Part shown: piece after piece, positions 42,889-51,693 of the stretch
How the letters are laid out: each line of letters begins with the position of its first letter
Position numbering within the stretch: the stretch's first letter is position 1
NCBI RefSeq assembly: GCF_001555965.1
Contig: NZ_LSHX01000035.1
Location: 1-64,000 of the forward strand
Origin: Sphingomonas sp. CCH21-G11
GTDB taxonomy: Bacteria; Pseudomonadota; Alphaproteobacteria; Sphingomonadales; Sphingomonadaceae
Length of the DNA: 64,000 nt
Direction of reading: 5' to 3'
Translations under genes and position numbers: made by a program
Notes under the pieces: model-generated
The model's input: the letters and a program-made list of their open reading frames with translations, nothing else
What the model was told of the DNA's origin: nothing
The model's database searches: none

Positions 42889-44772
42889 TCAGTTGATCAT
42901 CACGATGCCGCCCTTGAGCGTCAGCATCGCATCGGCAGTGACGTCGGTCTTGGGCGCTTTCAGGGCGGCGGTCGCGCCCCCGGACATATCGAGCTGGGCC
43001 TCGGCCTTGATCGTGATCTTCACCGCCTTGATCTCGATTCCCGTGGGCGTCATCGTGATCGTCGAGCTGCCGACCTTGAGCTCGATTTCCTGCTTCGATT
43101 CCAGCAGGCTCTTCTGCTGCACGGTGACGGTGCGGGTCTTGGCGATGTCGGTCGTCTGCTTGCCGTCGATCTTGACCGTGCGATCGCGCGTCACGGTGAG
43201 CGACTGGTCGCGCTCCACCGCCAGCGTCTGGTCGCGCTTGACCGTGCCCCAGTCGTCATTGTCGATCAGCCGGCGATAGTCGCGGCCGGTGTAGAGATAG
43301 ATCTCCTCGGCACCGTCCTTGTCCTCGAACCGGAATTCCTGGGTGATCCCGCCGTTTTTCTCCGTGACCGAGCGCCAGCCGCTCTGTGTCTTGGCCGACG
43401 CGGGATCGAACGGATAGGGCTGGGACGGCGTGTAGACCGTGCCCGAGATGAACGGCAGATCGGGATTGCCGTAGAGAAAGTCGATGATCACCCGCGTGCC
43501 GATGCGCGGAAAGAATTGCGCGCCGTGCGTCGAATGGGCCCATTGCTGCTGGACGGGCAACCAGACGAATTTGGGGAGCGCACCGCCATAATCCCTCGCG
43601 GTCGCGATTTCGACGGGAACGCGGCTCTGGTCGTCGATGACGATCTCGCCCTTGGCCGAGCTTTCGTCCGCGACCGTGCCGAGCAGGGGGCCGGGCGCGG
43701 TGCGCTGGGGCGCGCCGACCGGCGGGCGGAACACCCGCGTCGCGTCGATCGCGGTAAACTGGTTCGAATAGCTGCCCTTGCCGCCATCCTGCAGCATCCA
43801 CGGATCGCGCGCGGAATGGGTGACCGAGGTGAATGCCAGCCGGTCTGGCAGCGCACCGTCGCTTTGCGTGACCTTCACGCGTCCCCCGGCCATGAAGTCG
43901 CAGCGCGACGACATGCCGGTCACCTGGTCCGCGCTCTGCCCGACGCCATCGATGTGATAGGCGGAGCGGGCGTTCACGCCGGCCTGCGCCACCGATTCGA
44001 ACCCGATCGAATGCAGCCCGTGCGGATAGACCGCGCCCCATGACGGGGCGGCGCTGCCCGCCTTGGTAAAGGGCTCGTCGAGCTTGTTGACGTTGACGCC
44101 GTGATGCTTGTGCTTGCGCGGCCCCGCGCGATATTCGCGCGCGACGGCGGGCATCGCCTTTAGCGATTGTTCGTGATCCATCGACACGTCGCCGCCCGCC
44201 ACGTCGACATAGTCGGCGGACTTGTTGGCCAGCACCATCTTGTGCCGGAAGGTGCCCGCGCCGCTGTCGTGCACGAAGAAATACATGATGCCGTCCTGCG
44301 CCAGCAGGCGGTCGAGGAAATCGAGCTCGCTCTCGTCATAGCGTACCGCATAGCCGCGCGCCGGCGGGTCCGGGCTGACGCCCACCGACTTGGTCAGCCC
44401 GACGACATCGGCGGTCATCGCGGTGAAGATGTCGAGGCTGGTCTTGTCCTGGATGAAATGCGTTGCGCGCGCATAGCTGAGCGCGAAATAGGCCGGGCGC
44501 GCGGTCAGCAGGACCCGCATCCCCTCGGCACCCAGCGCCAGCCGCGCGGCATAGATGCGCCCGGCAAAGACGCGCGGCGGAAAGTCGCCGATCGAGATGT
44601 CGAACTCGACCAGCTTGCCGATCCACTGGGTCAGGTCGGGCCGCACTCCGGCGACCAGCTCCAGGCGATACTCGAACGGCTCGCTGATCGCCTCGCGTCC
44701 TTCAAAACCCAGCAGCTCGTAATTGGCCAGGTCGTCGGGAAGCGCGCGCAGATTGAGAAGATGGTCACCCAT
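42889..44772 (-). CDS. vgrG: T6SS spike protein VgrG (TssI)
   Basis: The product is 627 aa. The gp27-like part has LLGFEGREAISEPFEYRLEL, FPPRVFAGRIYAARL and CRGVRYDESELDFLDRLLAQ-type sequence. The gp5-like OB fold has the hallmark FVWLPVQQQWAHSTHGAQFF and RIGTRVIIDFLYGNPDLPFI, SGTVYTPSQPYPF. The C-terminus is a long beta-helix needle with repeats (DQTLAVERDQSLTVTRDRTV, KSLLESKQEIELKVGSSTIT) ending GGIVMIN. No extra catalytic domain is visible, so it is a plain, not evolved, VgrG. It is transcribed after hcp, beyond a hairpin. Confidence 0.95.
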   Translation of the reverse strand: MGDHLLNLRALPDDLANYELLGFEGREAISEPFEYRLELVAGVRPDLTQWIGKLVEFDISIGDFPPRVFAGRIYAARLALGAEGMRVLLTARPAYFALSYARATHFIQDKTSLDIFTAMTADVVGLTKSVGVSPDPPARGYAVRYDESELDFLDRLLAQDGIMYFFVHDSGAGTFRHKMVLANKSADYVDVAGGDVSMDHEQSLKAMPAVAREYRAGPRKHKHHGVNVNKLDEPFTKAGSAAPSWGAVYPHGLHSIGFESVAQAGVNARSAYHIDGVGQSADQVTGMSSRCDFMAGGRVKVTQSDGALPDRLAFTSVTHSARDPWMLQDGGKGSYSNQFTAIDATRVFRPPVGAPQRTAPGPLLGTVADESSAKGEIVIDDQSRVPVEIATARDYGGALPKFVWLPVQQQWAHSTHGAQFFPRIGTRVIIDFLYGNPDLPFISGTVYTPSQPYPFDPASAKTQSGWRSVTEKNGGITQEFRFEDKDGAEEIYLYTGRDYRRLIDNDDWGTVKRDQTLAVERDQSLTVTRDRTVKIDGKQTTDIAKTRTVTVQQKSLLESKQEIELKVGSSTITMTPTGIEIKAVKITIKAEAQLDMSGGATAALKAPKTDVTADAMLTLKGGIVMIN

Positions 44773-44808
44773 GCTAGGAGCCTTGCCCGCCCGTCAGACG
44801 CGGAAGCC

Positions 44809-44831
44809 GGCGGCCCCGGTGCGGGGCCGCC
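44809..44831 (-). promoter_or_regulatory. Intercistronic hairpin between hcp and vgrG
   Basis: GGCGGCCCC (44809-44817) pairs perfectly with 44823-44831 around a five-base loop. It sits 25 bases past the hcp stop, ahead of vgrG. With no T-run it is likely a partial terminator or mRNA stabiliser, which would make Hcp more abundant than the genes that follow. Confidence 0.6.
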
Positions 44832-44855
44832 GATCTTCCGCGCAAGACAGGGCGA

Positions 44856-45326
44856 TCAGCCGACCTTGTTCTCGGCCAGCGAGTAGATCAGGTGGGTCGG
44901 GCTGCCGGTGTTGGTCGCATCGCGGCCGGTGAAGCACCAGTCGAACTTGGTGAAGTTCAGCGACAGCGACTCGCTCGGAAAATCGCCGCCCGACGACATG
45001 CTGAAGCCCGAGATGATGACTTCCTCCAGGCTGAGCGTCGCATATGCGACCGATTCGCCCTTCGACGCGGCGGTGAACGAGATCTTGCCCTTCTTGATCA
45101 CCTCACCCATCAGCAGCTGCTTGAACAGCAGCTCGGACGACTTGTCGGTGACCTTGGTCGTCGTGATTTCGGACACGCTCGGCTCCGACGCGGTGCGGTC
45201 GCCGCCGCGCGGCGAGCTGACGCCGATGCCGGCACCCCATTGAAAGCTGTTCAGCTCGATCATTTCCTTGAACTTGTCGTCGGTCGAGCTGCCCTTGATG
45301 CCATCGAGTTCGAGATAGATTGCCAC
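44856..45326 (-). CDS. hcp: T6SS tube protein Hcp (TssD)
   Basis: The product is 156 aa from a GTG, with AAGGGA seven bases upstream. Seen: MAIYLELDGIKGSSTDDKFK, IELNSFQWGAGIGVSSPRGG, SEITTTKVTDKSSELLFKQL, ASKGESVAYATLSLEEVIIS, and ESLSLNFTKFDWCFTG, the usual Hcp end. It forms the hexameric rings of the inner tube and can carry small effectors. It lies between clpV and vgrG, flanked by a 98-bp gap and a hairpin, so it may have its own promoter. Confidence 0.96.
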   Translation of the reverse strand: MAIYLELDGIKGSSTDDKFKEMIELNSFQWGAGIGVSSPRGGDRTASEPSVSEITTTKVTDKSSELLFKQLLMGEVIKKGKISFTAASKGESVAYATLSLEEVIISGFSMSSGGDFPSESLSLNFTKFDWCFTGRDATNTGSPTHLIYSLAENKVG

Positions 45327-45424
45327 GTGCTGTTCCCTTCTTCATCCTCGGCGACACCGTGTCGCCTTGCCCTAAATTGCGGATCGGCGGCATGAATCAT
45401 GGCGCGGCCCCGCGGTGATTGCGT

Positions 45425-48079
45425 TCACACCAGCGTGATCGAATAATCCTGCGTCTCGCCCGCGCTGACCCGGACCTCGGTCACTTCCTTGCCATCGGCG
45501 CGCAGCTCCAGCAGCTGCCCGGCCAGATCGGCGAGCAGCCCGCGCTTCAGGATATTCTCGATATTGCGGGCACCGCTTTCGGTTTCGGTGCAGCGCTCGA
45601 CCAGCTTGTCGAGCAGCGCGTCGTCCCAGCTGAAGCTGGCCCCGTAGCTGCCGATCACGCGCTTTTCGATCCGCTTCAGGCTGATCACCACGATCTCGCG
45701 CAGGATTTCGGGCCGCAGCGGGAAGAAGGGGACGGTGACGACACGGCCCAGAAACGCGGGCTTGAAATAATCGAGCAGGTCGGGGCGCAGCTGGGTCGCC
45801 AGCGCCTCGGGCTCGGGCAGCACCTCGACGTTGCGGCACAGTTCCTCGATCGTATCGGTGCCGGCGTTGGACGTCATGATGATCAGCGTGTTCTTGAAAT
45901 CGATGTCACGGCCCTGGCCGTCCTTCAGCATCCCCTTGTCGAACACCTGATAGAACACGTCCTGAACGCCGGGATGCGCCTTTTCCATCTCGTCGAGCAG
46001 GATGACCGAATAGGGCTTGCGCCGGACGGCTTCGGTCAGCACGCCGCCTTCGCCATAGCCGACATAGCCGGGCGCGGCGCCGACGAGCGTGGAGACCTTA
46101 TGCTCCTCCTTGAACTCGCTCATGTTGATCGTCGTGACGTTCTGCTCGCCACCATAAAGCAGCTCGGCGAGCGCCAGCGCGGTTTCGGTCTTGCCGACGC
46201 CTGACGTGCCGCAGAACAGGAAGACGCCGATCGGCTTGCGCGGATCGGCCAGGCCCGCGCGCGCGGTGCGCACGGTCTGCGCGATCATGTCGAGCGCATA
46301 GTCCTGGCCCTTGATCCGGTTGGCGAGCTGGTCCTTGACGGTCAGCACCGAACGGATTTCATCGCCGCCCATCCGGCCGACCGGAATGCCGGTCCACCCG
46401 GCCAGCACTTCGGCGACGACCTGGCGATCGACGACGTCATAGACCACCGGATGCTCGCCCTGCAGCGCGCGCAGCTTCGCCTGCGCCTCGCGCAGCTCGC
46501 CGACCTTTGCGTCATAATCGGCTGCGTCGGCCGCCATGCCGTCCAGCGCGACGCGCAGGTCGCCGACCGCCTTCACCGCCGCCAGTTCTTCCTGCCAGCG
46601 CGCCGATGCGGTCTCCTTCGCCGCCTCCAGCTCGCCCTTGCGCGCGGCGGCCGCCTCCAGCTTCTTGGCGACATCCACGCCCGAACGGCCCTCGCGCTCG
46701 AGCATCCGCACTTCGGACGCGAGCAGGCCAAGCTGGCGTTCCAGATCCTCGACCGACGGCGGCGTCGCCGCCTGGCTGATGCCGACCCGCGCGCACGCCG
46801 TGTCGAGCAGCGAGATCGCCTTGTCGGGCAATTGCCGCCCGGCGATGTAGCGGTGCGACAGGCCCGAAGCCGCCTCCAGCGCTTCGCCGAGAATGCGGAC
46901 ATTGTGGTGTTTTTCGAGCACCGGCACGAGCCCGCGCAGCATGGCGACGGCCAGGTCCTCCGACGGCTCCTCGACCTTCACCACCTGGAAACGGCGGGTG
47001 AGCGCGGGGTCCTTCTCGAAATATTTCTTGTATTCGGCCCAGGTCGTCGCCGCGATGGTGCGCATCTCGCCGCGGGCGAGCGCGGGCTTGAGCAGGTTGG
47101 CGGCGTCGTTCTGGCCCTCCGCGCCGCCCGCACCGATCAGCGTGTGCGCCTCGTCGATGAACATGATGATCGGGGTGGGGGAGCCCTTCACCTCGTCGAT
47201 CACCGATTTCAGCCGGTTCTCGAACTCGCCCTTGATCCCCGCGCCGGCCTGGAGCAGGCCAAGATCGAGCGACAGCAGGCGCACATTCTTGAGCGCGTCG
47301 GGAACGTCGCCCTGCGCGATGCGCAGCGCGAAACCCTCGACCACCGCGGTCTTGCCCACGCCCGCCTCGCCGGTCAGGATCGGGTTGTTCTGACGCCGCC
47401 GGGTCAGGATGTCGACGATCTGGCGGATTTCGGGGTCGCGGCCAAAGATCGGGTCGATCTTGCCCGCCTTCGCCTGCGCGGTCAGGTCGATACAGAACTT
47501 GTCGAGCGACGCGGTGCCGCGCGATGCCGGGGCACCGCCCGCACCCGTCGCCGCCCCGCCGTCGCCCGCAGGGGCGGAGGACAGGTCCGCCGCCATCTTC
47601 GCTTCTTCGGACGCCGACGCGATCTGCGTCATCGTCGTGCGCAGCGTTTCCGAGGGCAGCTTGGCGAAATGCGTGCTCATCTGGCGCGCGATCACCGCCA
47701 GGTCGTCCGCATCCAGCAGCGCCATCAGCAGATGGCCCGAGCGAATCACCCCCGAGCCATGATCGAGCGACGCGAGCAGCCATGCCTCTCGGATCAGCTT
47801 GATGATGTTGGGGGCAAGGCCGGGCGCGCGGCCATTGCCGGTCTTAAACCCGTCGATCGCGCGGTTGATGTCCTGGGTCAGCCGGCCGGCATCGACCTGG
47901 AAATGATTGAGAATGACGGCGACGTCGGAGGTTTGCCGGTCGATCAGGCGCAGCAGCCAATGCTCGATCTCGACATCGTAATTGGTGCGAGACAGCGCAA
48001 GTCCGGCGGCGCCCTCCAATGTGGAGCGACAGGTGTCGTCCAGCTTGCCGACCAGGCTCTTCAGATTGACCTGCGCCAC
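45425..48079 (-). CDS. clpV: T6SS sheath-disassembly ATPase ClpV (TssH)
   Basis: The product is 884 aa. The N-terminus is VNLKSLVGKLDDTCRSTLEG, AAGLALSRTNYDVEIEHWLL. ATPase 1: NNPILTGEAGVGKTAVVEGF (Walker A) and IIMFIDEAHTLIGAGG. The middle coiled segment spans ~410-530. ATPase 2: GVFLFCGTSGVGKTETALAL and SVILLDEMEKAHPGVQDVFY. The GTG at 48079 is preferred: it gives the family N-terminus and follows a GAGGGGGG. An in-frame ATG at 48109 is less likely. ClpV recycles the contracted TssBC sheath. Confidence 0.95.
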   Translation of the reverse strand: MAQVNLKSLVGKLDDTCRSTLEGAAGLALSRTNYDVEIEHWLLRLIDRQTSDVAVILNHFQVDAGRLTQDINRAIDGFKTGNGRAPGLAPNIIKLIREAWLLASLDHGSGVIRSGHLLMALLDADDLAVIARQMSTHFAKLPSETLRTTMTQIASASEEAKMAADLSSAPAGDGGAATGAGGAPASRGTASLDKFCIDLTAQAKAGKIDPIFGRDPEIRQIVDILTRRRQNNPILTGEAGVGKTAVVEGFALRIAQGDVPDALKNVRLLSLDLGLLQAGAGIKGEFENRLKSVIDEVKGSPTPIIMFIDEAHTLIGAGGAEGQNDAANLLKPALARGEMRTIAATTWAEYKKYFEKDPALTRRFQVVKVEEPSEDLAVAMLRGLVPVLEKHHNVRILGEALEAASGLSHRYIAGRQLPDKAISLLDTACARVGISQAATPPSVEDLERQLGLLASEVRMLEREGRSGVDVAKKLEAAAARKGELEAAKETASARWQEELAAVKAVGDLRVALDGMAADAADYDAKVGELREAQAKLRALQGEHPVVYDVVDRQVVAEVLAGWTGIPVGRMGGDEIRSVLTVKDQLANRIKGQDYALDMIAQTVRTARAGLADPRKPIGVFLFCGTSGVGKTETALALAELLYGGEQNVTTINMSEFKEEHKVSTLVGAAPGYVGYGEGGVLTEAVRRKPYSVILLDEMEKAHPGVQDVFYQVFDKGMLKDGQGRDIDFKNTLIIMTSNAGTDTIEELCRNVEVLPEPEALATQLRPDLLDYFKPAFLGRVVTVPFFPLRPEILREIVVISLKRIEKRVIGSYGASFSWDDALLDKLVERCTETESGARNIENILKRGLLADLAGQLLELRADGKEVTEVRVSAGETQDYSITLV

Positions 48080-48263
48080 ATGCCCCCCTCTGCAACATGC
48101 CGAAATCAATGTATTTTCGCGCGGGCTGCGGCGATGCCGCCCGACCGGATCCCGGGGATGGAAGCGATGCGACTCGAGCCCGCATTTTTCGATGCCGCCC
48201 CGCCCGCGCCACCGTCCCCTCGGCGCGCCGTCGGTCTAGCCCAGCGCGCCGGGCCCCACAACG

Positions 48264-49406
48264 TTAATTTAGCGCAACCATGCGTTCGCCTGTCTCGCCG
48301 ACGACGGTTGCCGGCGGCGTGCGGCCCGGACCGTCGCGGCCAATCGCGGTGCGGTCGACCGGAATGACGCAATCGGCCAGAATGCCGGCGTCCGGACCCG
48401 GCGAGCCGAGCCAGCCGGTCCAGCCGAGCAGCGCGGGCGTCGCCGCGTCGCCCAGCCGCAGGGGCGGGATGTCGGCGGCATCGATCAGCATGCGGATCAC
48501 CGGCTGGTGTTCCATGCCGGCGGCGAGCATGCAGGCTTCCCCGACGATCGCGCGCTGGCCCGACTCCGCGCAGAAGCGGATCAACGTCGCGTGATCGACC
48601 GGGCCGATCTCGACCGCATAATGATGCTGGACGTCGAGCACTGCCGCACCGATGATCGCGGCATCGTCGCTGCCCATCCCGGTTTGCGGGTCGATGCCGC
48701 CCAGCCGCGCGAACTGGCCGCCGCCGCCGGCACGGGTGCCGCCCAGCCGGCTTTGCTCCGTGGGCGGCAGCGCCAGCCAGGCCGGTTCCGCCTCGGCAAT
48801 CCGCAGCGGCAGTCCGGTCAGCTGGCGCAGCACCGTCTCGACGCTAGCCGCGCTGCGCCGCGCATCGCCCAGATGCCCGGCCAGCGGCACCAGCGCCGCG
48901 TCCTCGACCACCAGCCGGGTCATGCTGCCGGGCGTCGCGAGGCCCGCCAGCGCGAGCACCGCGCGCGACGCGGGATCGTCGCCGGGCCGAGCCTCGCGCT
49001 CGAAGCTCACCAGCCAGTGATGCTTGCGGAAGACCCGATAGAAGAAGGACAGTGCGCGGTGATCGAACAGGTTCAGGAAGGCGGCGAACGCGACGTCGCG
49101 CATCCGCCGGCGTTGAAGCTGCAGCTCGCTATAGACCGGGGGCAGGGCGGGGGCCGCGCCCGCCAGGCCCAGGACGTTGGCGGTGACGTGCGGCTGGCCG
49201 TCGACCTCGCCGATCGCGGCGATGTCGCTGGCGGTCAGCGCCATCCGGTCGGACGCAACGAAACGCAGCGGTTCCTCGCCCGGGGGCGTGTCGCTGCCGA
49301 TTTCGACCGTGCGTCCGCCGCGCCGTGCCGCCAGTTCGATGACACGCGCGGCCTGGGCAAGCACAAGCGCCGCGGTCCGGCGCGACAATAGCTCGACGAC
49401 GGTCAT
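48264..49406 (-). CDS. tssG: T6SS baseplate protein TssG
   Basis: The product is 380 aa. Seen: PLRFVASDRMALTASDIAAI (typical of TssG/VasB), then AFLNLFDHRALSFFYRVFRK, LVSFEREARPGDDPASRAVL, GHLGDARRSAASVETVLRQL and GLPLRIAEAEPAWLALPPTE. With TssF, TssE and TssK it forms the baseplate wedge. The ATG at 49406 overlaps the tssF stop. A gap of 184 bases separates it from clpV, in which nothing notable is seen. Confidence 0.93.
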   Translation of the reverse strand: MTVVELLSRRTAALVLAQAARVIELAARRGGRTVEIGSDTPPGEEPLRFVASDRMALTASDIAAIGEVDGQPHVTANVLGLAGAAPALPPVYSELQLQRRRMRDVAFAAFLNLFDHRALSFFYRVFRKHHWLVSFEREARPGDDPASRAVLALAGLATPGSMTRLVVEDAALVPLAGHLGDARRSAASVETVLRQLTGLPLRIAEAEPAWLALPPTEQSRLGGTRAGGGGQFARLGGIDPQTGMGSDDAAIIGAAVLDVQHHYAVEIGPVDHATLIRFCAESGQRAIVGEACMLAAGMEHQPVIRMLIDAADIPPLRLGDAATPALLGWTGWLGSPGPDAGILADCVIPVDRTAIGRDGPGRTPPATVVGETGERMVALN

Positions 49407-51217
49407 ATCAGCGGACGGTCGCCGACCCGCGTCGGCCAGGTCTTCCACAACGCCGCCTCGCGCCGCAGCTTGGCGGAGACGCGCACGAAGCTGTTGAGCG
49501 CACATGCGCTCGCCAGGAAGCGTTCGATGATGCTGCACAGCAAAAAGCTGCCCGATCCCGACAGCCGGTCGTCCTCGACCTCGATCGTGACGTCGACCCC
49601 CGCGCACATGGCGGTGTGCCCCTTCAGCCGCATGCGTGCGACGCCGGGCGCGGCCGTCACCCCGACCAGCCGTTCGCGCAGGTGCACCGTTTCGGGCGTG
49701 TCGCCGATGTCGTAGAGCGCCAGCACCTCGCGCAGCGCCAGCGCGCCCGCGCTGCCGCCGACCAGGCTCAGATGATTGAGCGAAAGCTGGCCGACCAGTT
49801 TCCAGATCGCGGCGCGCCGCCGGGCCGGTCGTCGTGTCGGCGTCGGCTTGGTCAGCGCCTCGACCCCCGCCAGCCCCGCGATCGTTCCGTCGATCTCCAG
49901 CTCCGGTCGCCCGCCGCCGAAGGGCAGCCGCGCCGGCAGGTCGCGGTTGGTGGCCAGGATGCGCGGGTGCAGCACGGTCGCATCATCGCGCAGCAAGCGC
50001 CCCTCCAGATCGGCGACCGCGACGAACACATCGTCGCCGCCACCCGGCCCGAAGCTCGACCGGCGCGCCAGCGCGTGGAACATCCGGCCCAGCCGCGGCG
50101 ATCCACGATCGACCGAATGGAGCGGCGGTGCCGAGAACCGCTCGCCGCTCTGGTCCTGCAGAACCATGTCGACGACCGAATGCACCTCGATCGCGTCCTC
50201 GCGCCGGGCGTCGGGCACGATGCGATATTCGATGCTGCTATGGTCGAGCTGGATGGGCTCGGCATCCATCTCGAACAAATTGATCGCGGGGCAGGCGAAC
50301 AGATCGAAATCGTCGGCGCGCACCACGCGCTCAAGCTCGGACGACAGCTTGTCGAAGTAGAAGAACAGCTCGAGCCGGTCGCCTGCGATGTCGAGCGTGC
50401 GCGCGGCCAGCCCGCTCACCTCGACGAACAGATGCTTTTGCGGATAGGCGAAGAATTCCTGCAGCACCGCATAGGCACCCCGCGCAACCTGGGTCTGGGG
50501 CAGCAGCAGCTCGTCGTCGCCAAAGCCGCGCAGCCTGAGCGCGTCCGGCGGGAGCAGCACCGCGCGCGGATCCTGTGGACTGGTGCCCACCCCGATGCCC
50601 ACCAGGTTCGATCCGAACTGTTCGATCAGGATCTGCGCGCGCCGCGCATCGCTCTTGATGAACAGGCGCAGCGTGTCGATGCCCAGCCCGGCCAGATCAA
50701 CCTCGGGCTTGGTCGTCGCCAGCGTCAGGCGCAGCACGCCCTTGGCGGCATGGAGTCCCAGCGCGGGCGCGTCGAGCGGCGGACCGCCCATCGCGGCGGC
50801 ATGGACGCGGATGGGCAGCAGCTGGGTGTCGTGGCACAGGCGATAGCGGCACCGCTGGCCGTCGACCGGTTCGGCCGACACCATCGTGCCCGCCGGGACC
50901 GTCACCGGCTTGTCCAGCCCATCCTCAGCGATCAGCCGCGCCACCATGAACGACGGCACCGGCTGGATCAGATGCGGATAGAGCGTCATCAGCATCGCGT
51001 CGGACAGCTCGGGAAACTCGTCGTCGATCTTGTGGCGCAGCCGTGCGTTCATGAACGCGACCGCCTCGATCAGCCGGCCGATATGCGGGTCCTCGATCGC
51101 GTCGCGGGTCAGGCGCAGCCGCGATGCGATCTTCGGATGCGCCTCGGCGAACGCACCGGCATTGCTGCGCAGGAAGGTCAGCTCGCGCTGATAATATTCG
51201 ATCAGGTCGTCGATCAT
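49403..51217 (-). CDS. tssF: T6SS baseplate protein TssF
   Basis: The product is 604 aa, usual length. The start is diagnostic: MIDDLIEYYQRELTFLRSNA, GAFAEAHPKIASRLRLTRDA, IEDPHIGRLIEAVAFMNARL, DDEFPELSDAMLMTLYPHLI and QPVPSFMVARL. Later: FEMDAEPIQLDHSSIEYRIV, VHSVVDMV. It pairs with TssG in the baseplate wedge. The start lies five bases after the tssE stop. Confidence 0.95.
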   Translation of the reverse strand: MIDDLIEYYQRELTFLRSNAGAFAEAHPKIASRLRLTRDAIEDPHIGRLIEAVAFMNARLRHKIDDEFPELSDAMLMTLYPHLIQPVPSFMVARLIAEDGLDKPVTVPAGTMVSAEPVDGQRCRYRLCHDTQLLPIRVHAAAMGGPPLDAPALGLHAAKGVLRLTLATTKPEVDLAGLGIDTLRLFIKSDARRAQILIEQFGSNLVGIGVGTSPQDPRAVLLPPDALRLRGFGDDELLLPQTQVARGAYAVLQEFFAYPQKHLFVEVSGLAARTLDIAGDRLELFFYFDKLSSELERVVRADDFDLFACPAINLFEMDAEPIQLDHSSIEYRIVPDARREDAIEVHSVVDMVLQDQSGERFSAPPLHSVDRGSPRLGRMFHALARRSSFGPGGGDDVFVAVADLEGRLLRDDATVLHPRILATNRDLPARLPFGGGRPELEIDGTIAGLAGVEALTKPTPTRRPARRRAAIWKLVGQLSLNHLSLVGGSAGALALREVLALYDIGDTPETVHLRERLVGVTAAPGVARMRLKGHTAMCAGVDVTIEVEDDRLSGSGSFLLCSIIERFLASACALNSFVRVSAKLRREAALWKTWPTRVGDRPLI

Positions 51218-51222
51218 CTGGG

Positions 51223-51693
51223 TCAGTCCGGCATTTCGACCGCGATCGAGCGGTCGCTCGGCCGCACGCTGGCGTCATAGACCACCGCCTCGCGTGCGCG
51301 GGCGAGGTTGAGGATCGCGGTGATGCGAAAGCGGATGCCGCGCGAGGTCGGCGCGCCGTCGACCTCGACCTCGACCTCGCTCAGCCGCGGTTCGTGGGTG
51401 CGGATGGTCTGCGCGATCATGCGCCGCACGCGCTCGCGCACCCCGGCGGCGGCGAAATCCTCGGTGCTGATGTCGGGCAGGCCGAAGCCGATGATCGTCG
51501 CGAGCAGCGTCTCGTCGCCGTTCACCGCGGCGATATGCGGACGGCGGCTGTTGAGCAGCCCTTCCAAGTCGCGACGCAGCCCCAGCCGATAGCGTTCGAG
51601 CAGCTGGTCGTCGCCCAGCATCGGTTCCTGGCGCAGTTCGGGCTCGTCGTCGATCAGGCGGTCGATCAGCGACAGGGGAATTTCGCCCGCCAT
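51223..51693 (-). CDS. tssE: T6SS baseplate protein TssE (gp25-like)
   Basis: The product is 156 aa. It carries the GPW/gp25 domain: SLIDRLIDDEP, RRDLEGLLNSRRPHIAAVNG, TIIGFGLPDIS, IRTHEPRLSEVEVEVDGAPT and IRFRITAILN. Like phage T4 gp25 it nucleates the sheath on the baseplate. Its ATG shares a base with the stop of the preceding sheath paralogue. Confidence 0.93.
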   Translation of the reverse strand: MAGEIPLSLIDRLIDDEPELRQEPMLGDDQLLERYRLGLRRDLEGLLNSRRPHIAAVNGDETLLATIIGFGLPDISTEDFAAAGVRERVRRMIAQTIRTHEPRLSEVEVEVDGAPTSRGIRFRITAILNLARAREAVVYDASVRPSDRSIAVEMPD

